A stretch of 64,000 bases of DNA from CAVQBP01 sp963740945 (GCA_963740945.1 CAVUGE010000036.1:24523-88522), one strand, 5' to 3'. Positions 45,290-54,887 are shown, counted from the stretch's first letter. Numbers and translations: made by a program. The notes: a model not told the origin generated them from the letters alone.

Positions 45290-46885
45290 CTATTGTTTAG
45301 TCATTGTTATCAGGAATACATCATTCTCACGAATTTCCAGTTCTTTCAAAAGAGGCACCCCGGTATTTAATTCTATTTTTTCAGAATAAATTGGAGAACC
45401 ATCATTAAGTTTTTTTATTTTCTTAACCTGCTCTTTTGTTAGTTGACCCGGTCTGCCCATATCGAAGTATGTGGTGTAAGGATCATTTACACGATACCCG
45501 GTTTTGTAGATTTTAAGATTGTACATACCGTCAGGTACTTCTGAAATATTTATTTTTACTTTTCCTTTTGATTTTGCAGGTAAATCGCGGATGTAATAAT
45601 CCTGATTATTTATAGAATCAGGAAGTGTATTGGTAAAATCCCAAAGCAGAACCTGTATGTTTCCTTTTTCATCTTTGCAAGCCCAGGAACATGAATCGTT
45701 ATTCTTCAAGCCGGTATTTCCAAGTTTATTCATGAATTTGTAGGAATAGAAAGCGGGCTTATTGATTGATTGGTAATTTAATAATCCAAAACCGCCATGA
45801 AAGGGTGTAAAACGGGGTCCGGGTTCTTCAAAAATATCGGTAAATACCCAATACGACATTGAATTCGCTGCATCTCCAACCTGTTTAAGTTTTTCCAATA
45901 TATATGCAGCTTCATGATAACTATCATGTATTGGATCGGCTGGTGTATAAGAAGAACTCCATTCGGTATAATGCAGTTCTAAATTCGGCATAGAAGAGTT
46001 ATCAATTTCTTTCCTGGAATTTAAGACATCACCGCTTACACTCATAGGATTTTTATCAAGAATAGTTCCCGAATTTCCGAACTCGTCGAGATACCCCTGT
46101 TTAACGCCATACGAATGAGTACTGATAAAATCCAGGGGGAGATTATTTTTGCTGCAAAAGTTAATCATTTCCGGAACCCATGCAGCACCTGCAGTAGCAG
46201 GTCCGCCTACCCGGTAATCTTTGCTAACACTTTTTATGGCATTAACGGTATACCTATACAATTTGAAATATTCTTCCTGAGTTCCTGCCCAAAAGCCGCT
46301 CAGATTCGGTTCATTCCAAACTTCAAAATACCATGTCTTTACTTCATCCTCGCCGTAACGTTCAGTAAAATGTTGAGTAAGATTCCGAATCAATTCGCTC
46401 CACTTTTTGTAATCTTTCGGCGGGGTAACATTTCCTCTCCACCAGAAAATAGTTTTGCTGCCGCTTGCTAATGCTTCCGGCATAAAACCTAATTCGACAA
46501 AAGGTTTCATTTCGATGCTGGTAATAAAATCGTATAACATGTCTATGTACTGAAAATTATATTCAGGGTTACCATTTTTATTTTCCCGGTAAACACCCAT
46601 GTCATCTGTTAATAGTCCATGCATCCGGATATATTTGAAACCGCATTCTTTCTTTACGTACGCCAATTGCTTCTGCCAATCGGCCATCAATCCTTCCTTT
46701 GCTCTGCCTGCGCCGACACATTCTCTAAACATTGTGTTAAAAGGACCTTTAACTTGATTAAAATCAAGATTAATTGTCCGTTCAGGTAAAGCTGACTTGT
46801 TATTTATTTCATCTTGAGCAAATGAATTGGTCATGGTAAGAATTGTTAAAATTATCAGGATGGTTCTTATATATTTTTTTATCAT
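45290..46885 (-). CDS. GH39 family beta-xylosidase-like enzyme
   Basis: 531 residues from ATG 46885 (AGAGGA upstream, followed by a signal peptide ending NSFAQ); the frame extends further upstream but not as protein. The TIM barrel shows 'FKYIRMHGLLTDDMGVY', the acid/base Glu in 'YFEVWNEPNLSGFW' and the nucleophile Glu in 'LELHYTEWSSSY'. GH39 enzymes remove xylose from xylans or cleave related glycans. No T9SS signal, so probably periplasmic. It is the second gene of a leftward operon, 16 bp after the GH5 gene, so the pair likely degrades a hemicellulose together. Confidence 0.88.
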   Translation of the reverse strand: MIKKYIRTILIILTILTMTNSFAQDEINNKSALPERTINLDFNQVKGPFNTMFRECVGAGRAKEGLMADWQKQLAYVKKECGFKYIRMHGLLTDDMGVYRENKNGNPEYNFQYIDMLYDFITSIEMKPFVELGFMPEALASGSKTIFWWRGNVTPPKDYKKWSELIRNLTQHFTERYGEDEVKTWYFEVWNEPNLSGFWAGTQEEYFKLYRYTVNAIKSVSKDYRVGGPATAGAAWVPEMINFCSKNNLPLDFISTHSYGVKQGYLDEFGNSGTILDKNPMSVSGDVLNSRKEIDNSSMPNLELHYTEWSSSYTPADPIHDSYHEAAYILEKLKQVGDAANSMSYWVFTDIFEEPGPRFTPFHGGFGLLNYQSINKPAFYSYKFMNKLGNTGLKNNDSCSWACKDEKGNIQVLLWDFTNTLPDSINNQDYYIRDLPAKSKGKVKINISEVPDGMYNLKIYKTGYRVNDPYTTYFDMGRPGQLTKEQVKKIKKLNDGSPIYSEKIELNTGVPLLKELEIRENDVFLITMTKQ

Positions 46886-46901
46886 TTGATATCCTCTTAT
46901 T

Positions 46902-48362
46902 TTATTTGAGCAATAAAAGTTTCTTGATATTATGATATGTTCCAGCGTCCAATCTATAGAAATAGACTCCACTTGATAGATTGGAACCATTAAATTGTAC
47001 GGAATAATTACCTGCGTTCTGATATTTGTTAATCAATGATTCAAGTTCTCTTCCGAGAACATCAAATACTTTTAAAACTACAAAAGAACTTACAGGTAGT
47101 TGATAATCGATGCGCGTTGAAGGATTAAACGGGTTTGGATAATTCTGTTCTAACCTGAATTCGTTCGGAATATCCAAATTTGTTTCATCAGATATATTCG
47201 TAGTACTCCTTATTCCGGCACCCTGCATGATTGCATCAAGAATTCCGTGGTCAAGAATTGCTCCTGTGCTGCGATTAAATAAGCCCATATTAACGTCCCA
47301 GTAGAAAGGAATAATCCCTTTACTAATAGCCGATTTTACCACATATCTATGATAATATTCTATAGAAGCATCATGAAGAGCCTGGTTAGACGGTGGACTA
47401 AGTTTTCTCCTAAAAGCAGCAAACTCTCCATTTATAACAGGTATTCCTTTATCAATAAATTTGGTTTTCATCAAACCAAAATAATGTTCAACATCGCCTT
47501 CTTCACCCCATGTTGCGTTGCGGGTAACATCTGTGGTAGAATGATAATCCTTTCCCCAATAATAAAACATCTTGCCCCAGCTTGCATCCTGCGTCAAACC
47601 ACAAAATTGCCATGGTGTATAGTAATGAATTTCTACTACTAAACGATCTGCAATCTGATCTGACGGCATTGTGTTCATCAAATTATTGGTTTTATCTATA
47701 TCTGTAGATGGTCCCTGGATAATAAGTGTACGTGAACTGTTATTTCCACCGGTTGCGCGAACGGCGTTTATAAAGGTTTGGTGGTACGATAACAATACAG
47801 ACATTCCTGCTGCATCATTAACATTTGGTTCATTTGCGCTGGCAAAAAGCAAATGTTCATCATAATCTTTGAAATAATTTGCTATTTGGTTCCAGTAAGC
47901 ATTCTGTCTTTTATTTACCTGTTCCTTATTGGCTGTATTAACCCTATTTTCCAACCAACCACCATCCCAATGGATATTAATGATTACGTATAAGCTGTCA
48001 TTAATGCAATAATCTACCACTTGTTTCACACGTGCAATCCAGGCCGGATCAATTTTACTTGTAATTGTATCGGAATGGGAGAACCATGCACATGGGAGCC
48101 GGACAGCATTGAACCCGGCGGCTTTTACAGAATCAATTAATTTTTGGGTAGTATATGCACCTCCCCATGCGGTTTCTCCACCAATAGCTTCAAGCGTGTT
48201 TCCCATGTTCCAGCCGACTTTCATTTTACTAATAACCTCTTCCGCAGCCGGCAGTTGTGAGAATAGCGGGGTGTTAAGAAATAAACCGGAAAGGAAAATG
48301 GTTAAGCTTCTCTTATTTAAAAATAATTTAGTTAACTTCAAAAAACAGGTTTTAATCTTCAT
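46902..48362 (-). CDS. GH5 family endoglucanase/mannanase with T9SS sorting domain
   Basis: 486 residues. An N-terminal hydrophobic export signal is followed by the GH5 barrel: 'KVGWNMGNTLEAIGGETAWG', 'GFNAVRLPCAWFSH' and 'YVIINIHWDGGW', with acid/base Glu in 'FASANEPN' and nucleophile Glu in 'VINGEFAAF'. A C-terminal sorting domain (about 400-486, 'LEQNYPNPFNPSTRIDYQLP' to 'IKKLLLLK') sends it out by the type IX system. The 'GWNMGNTLE' start is typical of the subfamily containing cellulases and xyloglucanases; substrate not settled. First gene of the GH5-GH39 operon. Confidence 0.9.
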   Translation of the reverse strand: MKIKTCFLKLTKLFLNKRSLTIFLSGLFLNTPLFSQLPAAEEVISKMKVGWNMGNTLEAIGGETAWGGAYTTQKLIDSVKAAGFNAVRLPCAWFSHSDTITSKIDPAWIARVKQVVDYCINDSLYVIINIHWDGGWLENRVNTANKEQVNKRQNAYWNQIANYFKDYDEHLLFASANEPNVNDAAGMSVLLSYHQTFINAVRATGGNNSSRTLIIQGPSTDIDKTNNLMNTMPSDQIADRLVVEIHYYTPWQFCGLTQDASWGKMFYYWGKDYHSTTDVTRNATWGEEGDVEHYFGLMKTKFIDKGIPVINGEFAAFRRKLSPPSNQALHDASIEYYHRYVVKSAISKGIIPFYWDVNMGLFNRSTGAILDHGILDAIMQGAGIRSTTNISDETNLDIPNEFRLEQNYPNPFNPSTRIDYQLPVSSFVVLKVFDVLGRELESLINKYQNAGNYSVQFNGSNLSSGVYFYRLDAGTYHNIKKLLLLK

Positions 48363-48428
48363 CTTAAAATCTCCCTTTTATTCTTAACGCAATATAGGAA
48401 TGATGAGACGGAAAGAAAAGGAGAACAA

Positions 48429-48501
48429 TGGTCATTCAATAGTCATTCATGGTCATTCAATAGTCATTCATGGTCATTCAATAGTCATTCATGGTCATTT
48501 G
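48429..48501 (+). repeat. GTCATT minisatellite, locus 2
   Basis: Three perfect 21-bp units TGGTCATTCAATAGTCATTCA in a row plus half a unit. The rest of the 48363-49171 gap has no ORF; it holds an inverted GACCAGATGACC cluster near 48698 and GGAGGT repeats near 48943-48988. The array lies just upstream of the GH5 start, so it could affect that promoter. Confidence 0.88.
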
Positions 48502-49171
48502 TTGTTCTCGCTATGCTGTGATGATGAATCTAAGCTTATTACATTATTCATATTTATCTAACTATTTGCAGCTAACTCAAACAATTCTTTCAAAATCATC
48601 ACACAAATGAACAGAGTATTCGGTATCTGGATATAGAGAGTAGCTTATTTAATGGCACCTGGCTGAAGCCAAGGTGTTAACCTTTAGCCTTAATGACCAG
48701 ATGACCTAATGACCCGATAATTGACGGAGAGTAGCCGATAATTACCAATATTTCTATCGAGAATCAACCGCAAACCCCAACTTAGTCACGGCAGGACAAA
48801 ATTCACTAATTTCACCCAAGTTAATTTACAAGAACCCTAAAAATTATTTACTACTTTTAATCCAGCGGACTGTCATTTTTGATGCGCATTTTTTACACCG
48901 TTTTTTAACCTAAATTTGGGATTCTGTTTACTTGGAGGTAACTAGGAGTTGACTTGGAGGTGGGACGGAGGTGAAAACCTCCTAAAATTTACCCTTTTTC
49001 ATCCAATAATTTTCAAGAAATTGACAAAAATGTCACACTAAAAATATACTGGTTACAAGGTAATATAATTCAAAATAAAAAAGATAAATTCGTCACAGAA
49101 AGTCGGCTAATTTAATACACAATCATAATGACTATTACCAGAATAACCCATGGGACGTCTCTAGGAATCAA

Positions 49172-49300
49172 TTACTTTAAAAGCAATAGTTTTTTAACGG
49201 ATGTAAATTCTCCACTGGTTAAGTTATAAAAATATACGCCGGAGGGGAATCCGCCTCTGGCGGAAACTCCGCTTGAAAGATTTTTTGCATTCCAGGTAAC
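49172..49300 (-). pseudogene. Orphan T9SS sorting-domain remnant
   Basis: Only the last part of a sorting domain is left: 'GTYEVTWNAKNLSSGV', then an insertion 'SARGGFPSGV' that repeats SGV, then 'YFYNLTSGEFTSVKKLLLLK'. The insertion is encoded by a small hairpin, TCCGCC-TCT-GGCGGA. Upstream residues do not resemble a sorting domain, so this is the tail of a lost secreted protein. Confidence 0.65.
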
Positions 49301-49415
49301 TTCATAGGTTCCTATGACCCAGTAAATAAATTCGTGATTGATATCACTGAAAAAAATAAAAGAAGTTAATAATTTTGCCCGAAGTTTTTCACATGAACTT
49401 AACATCTCTAACACT

Positions 49416-49444
49416 AAAAAGGCAGTTCACTAGGCTGCCTTTTT
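49416..49444 (-). terminator. Rho-independent terminator
   Basis: AAAAAGGCAG / CTGCCTTTTT with a 9-base loop, a 10-bp perfect stem. It lies downstream of the leftward cyclase-family gene and can stop transcription in either direction. Confidence 0.85.
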
Positions 49445-49576
49445 AATTATTAATCTCTCTTAATTAAATTAACACCTTCTCTTTGTGTTTCAGGCAAGCA
49501 ATTATTTTTTGATAGGATTGAAAATACTTTGATTTACAGAACGATTTTATATGCGTTTTTAATTTTATATGCGTTT

Positions 49577-50221
49577 TTAATAGTTTGAAACCTTCTTAAC
49601 AACAGCACGGGCAGGGGCTCCATCAGACCCAATAATGTTGATTGGCAGACAGATTAGATCATATAATCCTTCGGTAACGCCATTTAATGATAGACCCTCT
49701 ATTATCCAAATTTCTGAGCTAAGAAGTATCTTATGGACTTCTTCGGTATTATTCAAACCGGCAATTGATAAATAATCAATTCCAATTGTTTTAACTTTTT
49801 TCTCCACTAAATACTTCGCAGCTTCTGTAGTTAAAAACACATAATCATTAATAAAGTCTTTCATACTCCAATCAATTAAAGAATTACAAGTTTTAAAGAG
49901 TAGGCGATCGTTCCGTTCAATATTATGAACTTTCAATTCTTCGAGCTTAATCGATTTATTATCCTTTATATCAATTACTTTTGCTCTGCCAATTACAGCA
50001 TTAAAAGGAAGAGTGGAAATATCTTTTGCATTTTCAATAAAATGAAGTGGGGCATCCATATGTGTTGAAGTGTGGACGCTAAATGATATATTGGTCAAAT
50101 TATAATCATCACCGGCTTTAATAGAATTTGTTCTTTTAACCACTATGTCGGAATCGCCCGGCCAATGTACCATATTATTTCTAATAGGAATTGTAATATC
50201 AATCCAATCTCCAGTAATCAT
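49577..50221 (-). CDS. Cyclase family / kynurenine formamidase-like metal hydrolase
   Basis: 214 residues of the cyclase family (PF04199 type). The metal-binding motif H-x-x-x-H-x-D-A-P is present as 'SVHTSTHMDAPLHF' at about 48-61; a Thr takes the place of the Gly usual in HxGTHxDxP. Start 'DWIDITIPIRNNMVHWPGD' is typical. Members hydrolyse amide or ester bonds in small molecules such as N-formylkynurenine; the substrate here is open. A single gene with its own terminator. Confidence 0.85.
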   Translation of the reverse strand: MITGDWIDITIPIRNNMVHWPGDSDIVVKRTNSIKAGDDYNLTNISFSVHTSTHMDAPLHFIENAKDISTLPFNAVIGRAKVIDIKDNKSIKLEELKVHNIERNDRLLFKTCNSLIDWSMKDFINDYVFLTTEAAKYLVEKKVKTIGIDYLSIAGLNNTEEVHKILLSSEIWIIEGLSLNGVTEGLYDLICLPINIIGSDGAPARAVVKKVSNY

Positions 50222-50595
50222 AGAGTATATCTCACTGTTGAAGTTTAATTAGAAATTTATCTATCTAGCTAAAAACTCATACCCCCTTCAACTTAATTCC
50301 TTTTTCTCATAAAGGCAAGAAAATCTTATATATTTGTGAAGGGCCGAAGAGCGTATAGGCAAAAGGAACAATGAAAAAATGAGATGGCTTTACTGACCAA
50401 CATTGAGTTGGTAAACAAGATGAAAAAAATATTTGCGTGAGGATTGGTGTAGGAATCGAAGATGTAAAAAAATGTTTGAGATTAGATCTTTATGAAGAGC
50501 ATCTACTAAATTCGGCTTTAAACTTAGCCCTGTGGGGAAGCAGTTAGGTCAGGACAGCCGCCCGGAACATATCAGAGAGGTGGCAGAAGGATCAT
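50222..50595. other. Gap with weak traces of coding sequence
   Basis: No intact ORF. On the plus strand about 50439-50500 reads 'VRIGVGIEDVKKCLRLDL', reminiscent of the C-terminus of Cys/Met-metabolism PLP enzymes, and 50530-50590 is markedly more GC-rich than its surroundings. Both look like scraps of older genes. Confidence 0.25.
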
Positions 50596-53370
50596 TTACA
50601 CCATCACACCACTTTTCCCCCTCTGATAAAAATTAAGCTTGTTTAAGATTGTTTCTATTGTTTTTTGTTTATCCGGTGAAATAGTTATGAAATCATTAAT
50701 ATCATTCTTTGCATTTTCAATCATTTTTTTAAGTTCAACGGCTGAAAGATTTTTTGTGTTATTAATTCCCTTTTCATAGTTTTCAATTGCTTTTATACTA
50801 TTATTTGATGCCAGATAAGCAAGACCCAAATTAAAATATGGGTTTATCACATTGGAATTTAAAGAAATACCTTTTTCACCGGCTATTGCAGCTTGATTAT
50901 AATCTCCTTTAAGAAGAGCATACCAGGCTATATTAAAGTATAACGTATCATTTGCAGGTTCATTAGATAATTGCCGGTTGCAAATACCTATTGCCGTTTC
51001 AAAATCTTTTTCTGCATCTGATTTATTACCCTTTTTAAGAAAAGCTTCACCTCTATCTCCGAAGTAATAATATTCATTTTGATCCCTCTTAATTGCTTCA
51101 CTAAAATCATTGATTGCTTTTTCATACTCATTCAGAGCCTTATAAATTTTCCCTCTTTGAGCATACGCCCAGGCATAATCGGAATCGATCTCAAGTACTT
51201 TATTTATTGTTTCTAATGCTTTTTCGCTTTCTCCCAATTCGTTAAGAGCATAAGATTTATCTGAAAAAGCCGCTTTATCTTTATCATCCAATTCAATGGC
51301 TTTATCCAGATCAATTAATGCTTTTTCATATTCCTTAATATCAACATATATTTTTCCGCGATGACTATATGACCAGGAATCTTTTGGATCAATTTCAATA
51401 ACTTTATTTACTGCCTTTAATGCTTTTTCATTTTCTCCCAATACGTTAAGAGCTAAAGATTTATTTGCATAAGTTTCTTTATTTTTATCCCCCAATTCAA
51501 TGGCTTTATCCAGATCAATTAATGCTTTTTCATATTCCTTAATATCAACATATATTTTTCCGCGATGACTATATGACCAGGAATCTTTTGGATCAATCTC
51601 AATAGCTTTGGTTATTGCCTCTAATGCTTTTTCATTTTCTCCCAATTCGTTAAGAGCATAAGATTTATCTTCATAAGTTTCTTTATCTTCATCCCCCAAT
51701 TCAATGGCTTTATCCAGATCAAGCAATGCTTTTTCATATTCCTTAATATCAAGATATATTTTTCCACGATAACTGTATGCCCAGGCATAACCATGATCAA
51801 TTTCTAAAGCTTTATTAATTGCCTCTAAAGCTTTTTCATTTTCTCCCATCTCATTAAGGGCATAAGATTTATTTGCATAAGTCCATTTATCTTTATCATC
51901 AATATCGATTGCTTTATCCAGATCAATTAATGCTTTTTCATATTCCTTCATATCATTATATATTTTTCCACGCTGACTATATGCCCAGGCATCACCGGGA
52001 TCTATCTTAAGAGCCTGGTTAATTGCTACTAAGGCTTCTTTATTTTTTCCCATTTCATTAAGTGCTAATGATTTATTTTGATAAGCCCATTTATAATCTT
52101 TATCAAGCTCTATTGCTTTATCATAATCCATTATTGCTTTTTCATATTCTCCATGATTATAATTTAATATACCCCTTTGATGAAGTTGATCAATCTCAGT
52201 TCTTAAATTTTCATTAAAAATCTTATTTGAATCATGTATAACCTTTATTAAGCTGTCATGTATTAGCTCATACCATTGCCCCCCCGATCTCCATTCAGAT
52301 CTAATAAGATATTTATGCTGTAATTCGTCGACTACATCATTTGGAATCCCGCCTGTTTCTTTGGGACCGCGAAAAACTGTGCTTCGGGTTCCGGTGGAAG
52401 TTAATAATTTGTCTTCAAACCAGTACCGAAGCTTTTTCTCTTTAATTTTGTCGGAATTCACTACTGTACCGATAACCTGCTCATAAAATCTTCTTAAGGC
52501 GTCATCAACACTTCCTATTTCTTGAACATATTCTTTGGTAATTATATTTGTGTCTTTAGGGAGCTGAGACCATAAATTCTGACATACAACCTGAAGCTGC
52601 ACAGGTTCTATATATTCTCCTATTATAGTTATTGTTTCACCTTGAGCAGTATTTACTTTAGTTTTTAAAAGTTCATCTACTAAATATTCCGCAACGCCCG
52701 GTATGTATTCTTTATTTACTTTTTTAGCAGGATCAATAACAGCACTTATTGCCGCTTCCTTATCCATTCTTTCGAGTCTGAAGCGTATATTAAGATTATT
52801 GGGAAATAATGATGTAAACGGATCAAAGTATGCGATATAATCTTCTCTCATTACAAAAACTATTCTCAATAGAGGATTGTTATCCAATGATTCAACCACC
52901 TGTTCAAAAAAGTCTCCTCTATCTGTCCATCTTTCCTGGTAGTGTGTGAATAGCTCTTCAAATTGATCAAAAATAATTAACGATGGAGTATCAGGTTTAT
53001 TCAGTTCCTTTCTTTCCCTTAAAAAATCGTTCATTGAAATAGAGACTAATTTTTGAAGAGATTCTTGATTGCTCCAGTTAAACAAAGCATTAAAAATGTA
53101 AATATTATTTGGAGTTAAATCTTTTGGAATTTGCCCGCTGACCCTGGCAACAGGTAAAACATCGAATTCTTCTTTTTCAAAGCGGGGTATTACTCCCGCA
53201 TTTATTAATGAAGTTTTACCTGCACCTGATTGAGAGTAGCAAAGAACCACGTTATGTGCAAAAATCATAGAACAAAGCTCTCTTGTTTCATATTCTCTCC
53301 CGAAAAATAAATCCCTGTCTTCCTTCTCAAAAAAACGGGGACCTATATACGGCATAAGACTATTTTCCAT
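50596..53370 (-). CDS. STAND NTPase (nSTAND1-like) with 14 TPR repeats, defence sensor candidate
   Basis: 924 residues. The N-terminal nSTAND1-type module (about 1-385) opens with 'YIGPRFFEKEDRDLFFGREY', then Walker A 'SQSGAGKTSLI', Walker B 'SLIIFDQFEELF', the sensor strand 'LRIVFVMREDY', and a winged-helix part ending 'ELIHDSLIKVI'. From about residue 398 come some 14 TPRs of 34 residues, ten of them alternating in a two-TPR pattern. GGGAGGAATTAA precedes the ATG within the end of the SIR2 gene, so the pair is translationally coupled (11-bp overlap). STAND proteins of this design sense a phage or stress cue through the repeats and oligomerise on ATP. With a SIR2 partner the likely output is NAD depletion and abortive infection (inference). 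Confidence 0.82.
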   Translation of the reverse strand: MENSLMPYIGPRFFEKEDRDLFFGREYETRELCSMIFAHNVVLCYSQSGAGKTSLINAGVIPRFEKEEFDVLPVARVSGQIPKDLTPNNIYIFNALFNWSNQESLQKLVSISMNDFLRERKELNKPDTPSLIIFDQFEELFTHYQERWTDRGDFFEQVVESLDNNPLLRIVFVMREDYIAYFDPFTSLFPNNLNIRFRLERMDKEAAISAVIDPAKKVNKEYIPGVAEYLVDELLKTKVNTAQGETITIIGEYIEPVQLQVVCQNLWSQLPKDTNIITKEYVQEIGSVDDALRRFYEQVIGTVVNSDKIKEKKLRYWFEDKLLTSTGTRSTVFRGPKETGGIPNDVVDELQHKYLIRSEWRSGGQWYELIHDSLIKVIHDSNKIFNENLRTEIDQLHQRGILNYNHGEYEKAIMDYDKAIELDKDYKWAYQNKSLALNEMGKNKEALVAINQALKIDPGDAWAYSQRGKIYNDMKEYEKALIDLDKAIDIDDKDKWTYANKSYALNEMGENEKALEAINKALEIDHGYAWAYSYRGKIYLDIKEYEKALLDLDKAIELGDEDKETYEDKSYALNELGENEKALEAITKAIEIDPKDSWSYSHRGKIYVDIKEYEKALIDLDKAIELGDKNKETYANKSLALNVLGENEKALKAVNKVIEIDPKDSWSYSHRGKIYVDIKEYEKALIDLDKAIELDDKDKAAFSDKSYALNELGESEKALETINKVLEIDSDYAWAYAQRGKIYKALNEYEKAINDFSEAIKRDQNEYYYFGDRGEAFLKKGNKSDAEKDFETAIGICNRQLSNEPANDTLYFNIAWYALLKGDYNQAAIAGEKGISLNSNVINPYFNLGLAYLASNNSIKAIENYEKGINNTKNLSAVELKKMIENAKNDINDFITISPDKQKTIETILNKLNFYQRGKSGVMV
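51116..52340. repeat. 204-bp tandem repeats encoding TPR pairs
   Basis: The string GCTTTTTCATA (or a close variant) recurs at 51116, 51320, 51524, 51728, 51932 and 52136, exactly 204 bp apart each time, which equals 68 codons or two TPRs. The units starting at 51320 and 51524 are nearly identical over long stretches, for example across 'ATATCAACATATATTTTTCC', so the array grew recently. Confidence 0.9.
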
Positions 53371-54259
53371 TTAATTCCTCCCAGCGTTTTCTTAATTCCT
53401 TAGTAAAATCTGCAGCTGTTCCCCAGAAGACTTTTAGCTTTAATTCCTGGAAGTATTGATTCAGATACTCCTGAGCTTTATCTTTTTGCTTTTCAGAAAT
53501 TATTTCTTCTAAAGAAACCAGTTGAACGGAGATTCCTGACCTTTTTTGGTTATTGCCGAAACGGCTGCCTATACTCCTGAGCAAAACCCGGAAATTTACA
53601 TCGGCAAGCTTATAGCCAATAAATAACAAAGAACTTGTAGCAAATGCTTCCTGAATAGCATTAGGAATTATCCTGGCATTACCCGAAATATTAATAAGAA
53701 AATCCAAATAATCATCTTCGGTAAGAACCAAAGATTCTAAAAAATCTAACTGACCGTGAAGATGATACACTACCGGATTTTCTTTTGACGGAACATAGTG
53801 ACGATCATCAAATATAGATTTTTTGATTTTACTTTTTATAGCTTGATTCCAGCGGCATATCTCTAATTTTGGATTACGGTTCCTATCTATTAAAGCATCT
53901 GAAAGAAAGCTGTCATAATTTGTTGTTACATATATAGGTAAAGGAAAATCTGCTAAAAGAGCATGAGGGTTTTCCGGATCTGAAAAATCCGGATGCTGTA
54001 CTTGTTTAAATTCTTCCACAATTTTTTCTTTCGGATACATGCCGTCCTTAACTATAGCTAAAAATTGAGAGACCCGGGCAAGATCACTATTTGAGCTTTT
54101 GAAAGGATAATTATTTTCTTCAGCCCATTTTCTGGCAATTTCAGATCCTAACGGCAGAGTCCCATACGATGCCCCGGCACCAATAAATGGTGTACACTGA
54201 CCATTTTTAATTCTATCTAAAAGCAGATCCCAATCTTCATCTCTGATCGTGTCAGCCAT
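53360..54259 (-). CDS. SIR2-domain protein, predicted NADase effector
   Basis: 299 residues with a SIR2_2 fold: 'CTPFIGAGASYGTLPLG' (NAD-binding GAGAS), 'PIYVTTNYDSFLSDAL' (catalytic-pocket Asn-Tyr-Asp), 'VVYHLHGQLDF' (conserved His), 'SSLLFIGYKLADVNFRVLL'. No signal peptide or membrane segment. Standalone SIR2 proteins of this kind act in anti-phage systems by consuming NAD+ when triggered by a partner. The downstream STAND-TPR gene overlaps by 11 bp and takes its ribosome site from inside this gene. A minisatellite lies about 90 bp upstream of the start. Confidence 0.85.
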   Translation of the reverse strand: MADTIRDEDWDLLLDRIKNGQCTPFIGAGASYGTLPLGSEIARKWAEENNYPFKSSNSDLARVSQFLAIVKDGMYPKEKIVEEFKQVQHPDFSDPENPHALLADFPLPIYVTTNYDSFLSDALIDRNRNPKLEICRWNQAIKSKIKKSIFDDRHYVPSKENPVVYHLHGQLDFLESLVLTEDDYLDFLINISGNARIIPNAIQEAFATSSLLFIGYKLADVNFRVLLRSIGSRFGNNQKRSGISVQLVSLEEIISEKQKDKAQEYLNQYFQELKLKVFWGTAADFTKELRKRWEELNGK

Positions 54260-54344
54260 TTTATACTCCCAAAAGATTATTATAAAGGATTTTTAATTTG
54301 ATAAAATTTATTTACTAACTTATAAAGGAAAGAGGAGTATGTAA

Positions 54345-54452
54345 AGCAAGAGCAAGATCAAGTTCAAGAGCAAGAGCAAGTTCAAGTTCAAGAGCAAGTT
54401 CAAGTTCAAGAGCAAGTTCAAGTTCAAGAGCAAGTTCAAGAGCAAGAGCAAG
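54345..54452 (+). repeat. CAAGAG/CAAGTT hexamer minisatellite
   Basis: About 17 hexamers alternate between CAAGAG and CAAGTT in the upstream region of the SIR2-STAND pair. On the minus strand it reads as a poly-Leu/Asn frame, which is an artefact. The array is long and regular enough to vary in copy number. A hairpin TCCGCC...GGCGGA with a following CAGGC lies next to it at about 54472-54503. Confidence 0.85.
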
Positions 54453-54887
54453 TTCCTACCTATATTAAAGCTTCCGCCTTCACTAAAGGTTACGGCGGAC
54501 AGGCCGGTAGGCAAGCCCACCTATGTAGTGAAAGGTAATGATAGTTTGAATAACTACAAATAAACTTTAAAATAAATAGGATTGTTTTAAGAGTCAATAT
54601 ACTAAGAGCCTTAACTAACTTTATCTAACCTTCAGAAATATCACTATTTATTGGTGTTATTTTAGCCGGAATTCCTGGAAGCTTAGTTCATGCTTTTCGA
54701 TCTCTTTACAGGTACATTGGTAATAGGAATTAGCAAGTACAATAATGGTAGTTGAAACTATTCGAGAGGGCACCTTTTTAATAGCCGACATACTTATTGT
54801 ATAAATTATAAGACGTAGACTTCTTTGTAAAAGGGAATAAATGGACATACCAGTTGTGGGTTGTTGTCAGTTGCCGGGATTTTAAAC

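Noticed and set aside
48429..48501. Possible CRISPR array
   Set aside because: Perfect 21-bp units abut with no spacers; it is a minisatellite.
54320..54520. Minus-strand ORF rich in Leu and Asn
   Set aside because: It is a translation of the CAAGAG/CAAGTT hexamer array and has no protein character beyond the repeat.
54657..54848. 63-residue minus-strand ORF between the SIR2 gene and the chemotaxis receptor
   Set aside because: No ribosome site, no recognisable motif and an unusual composition; treated as chance.
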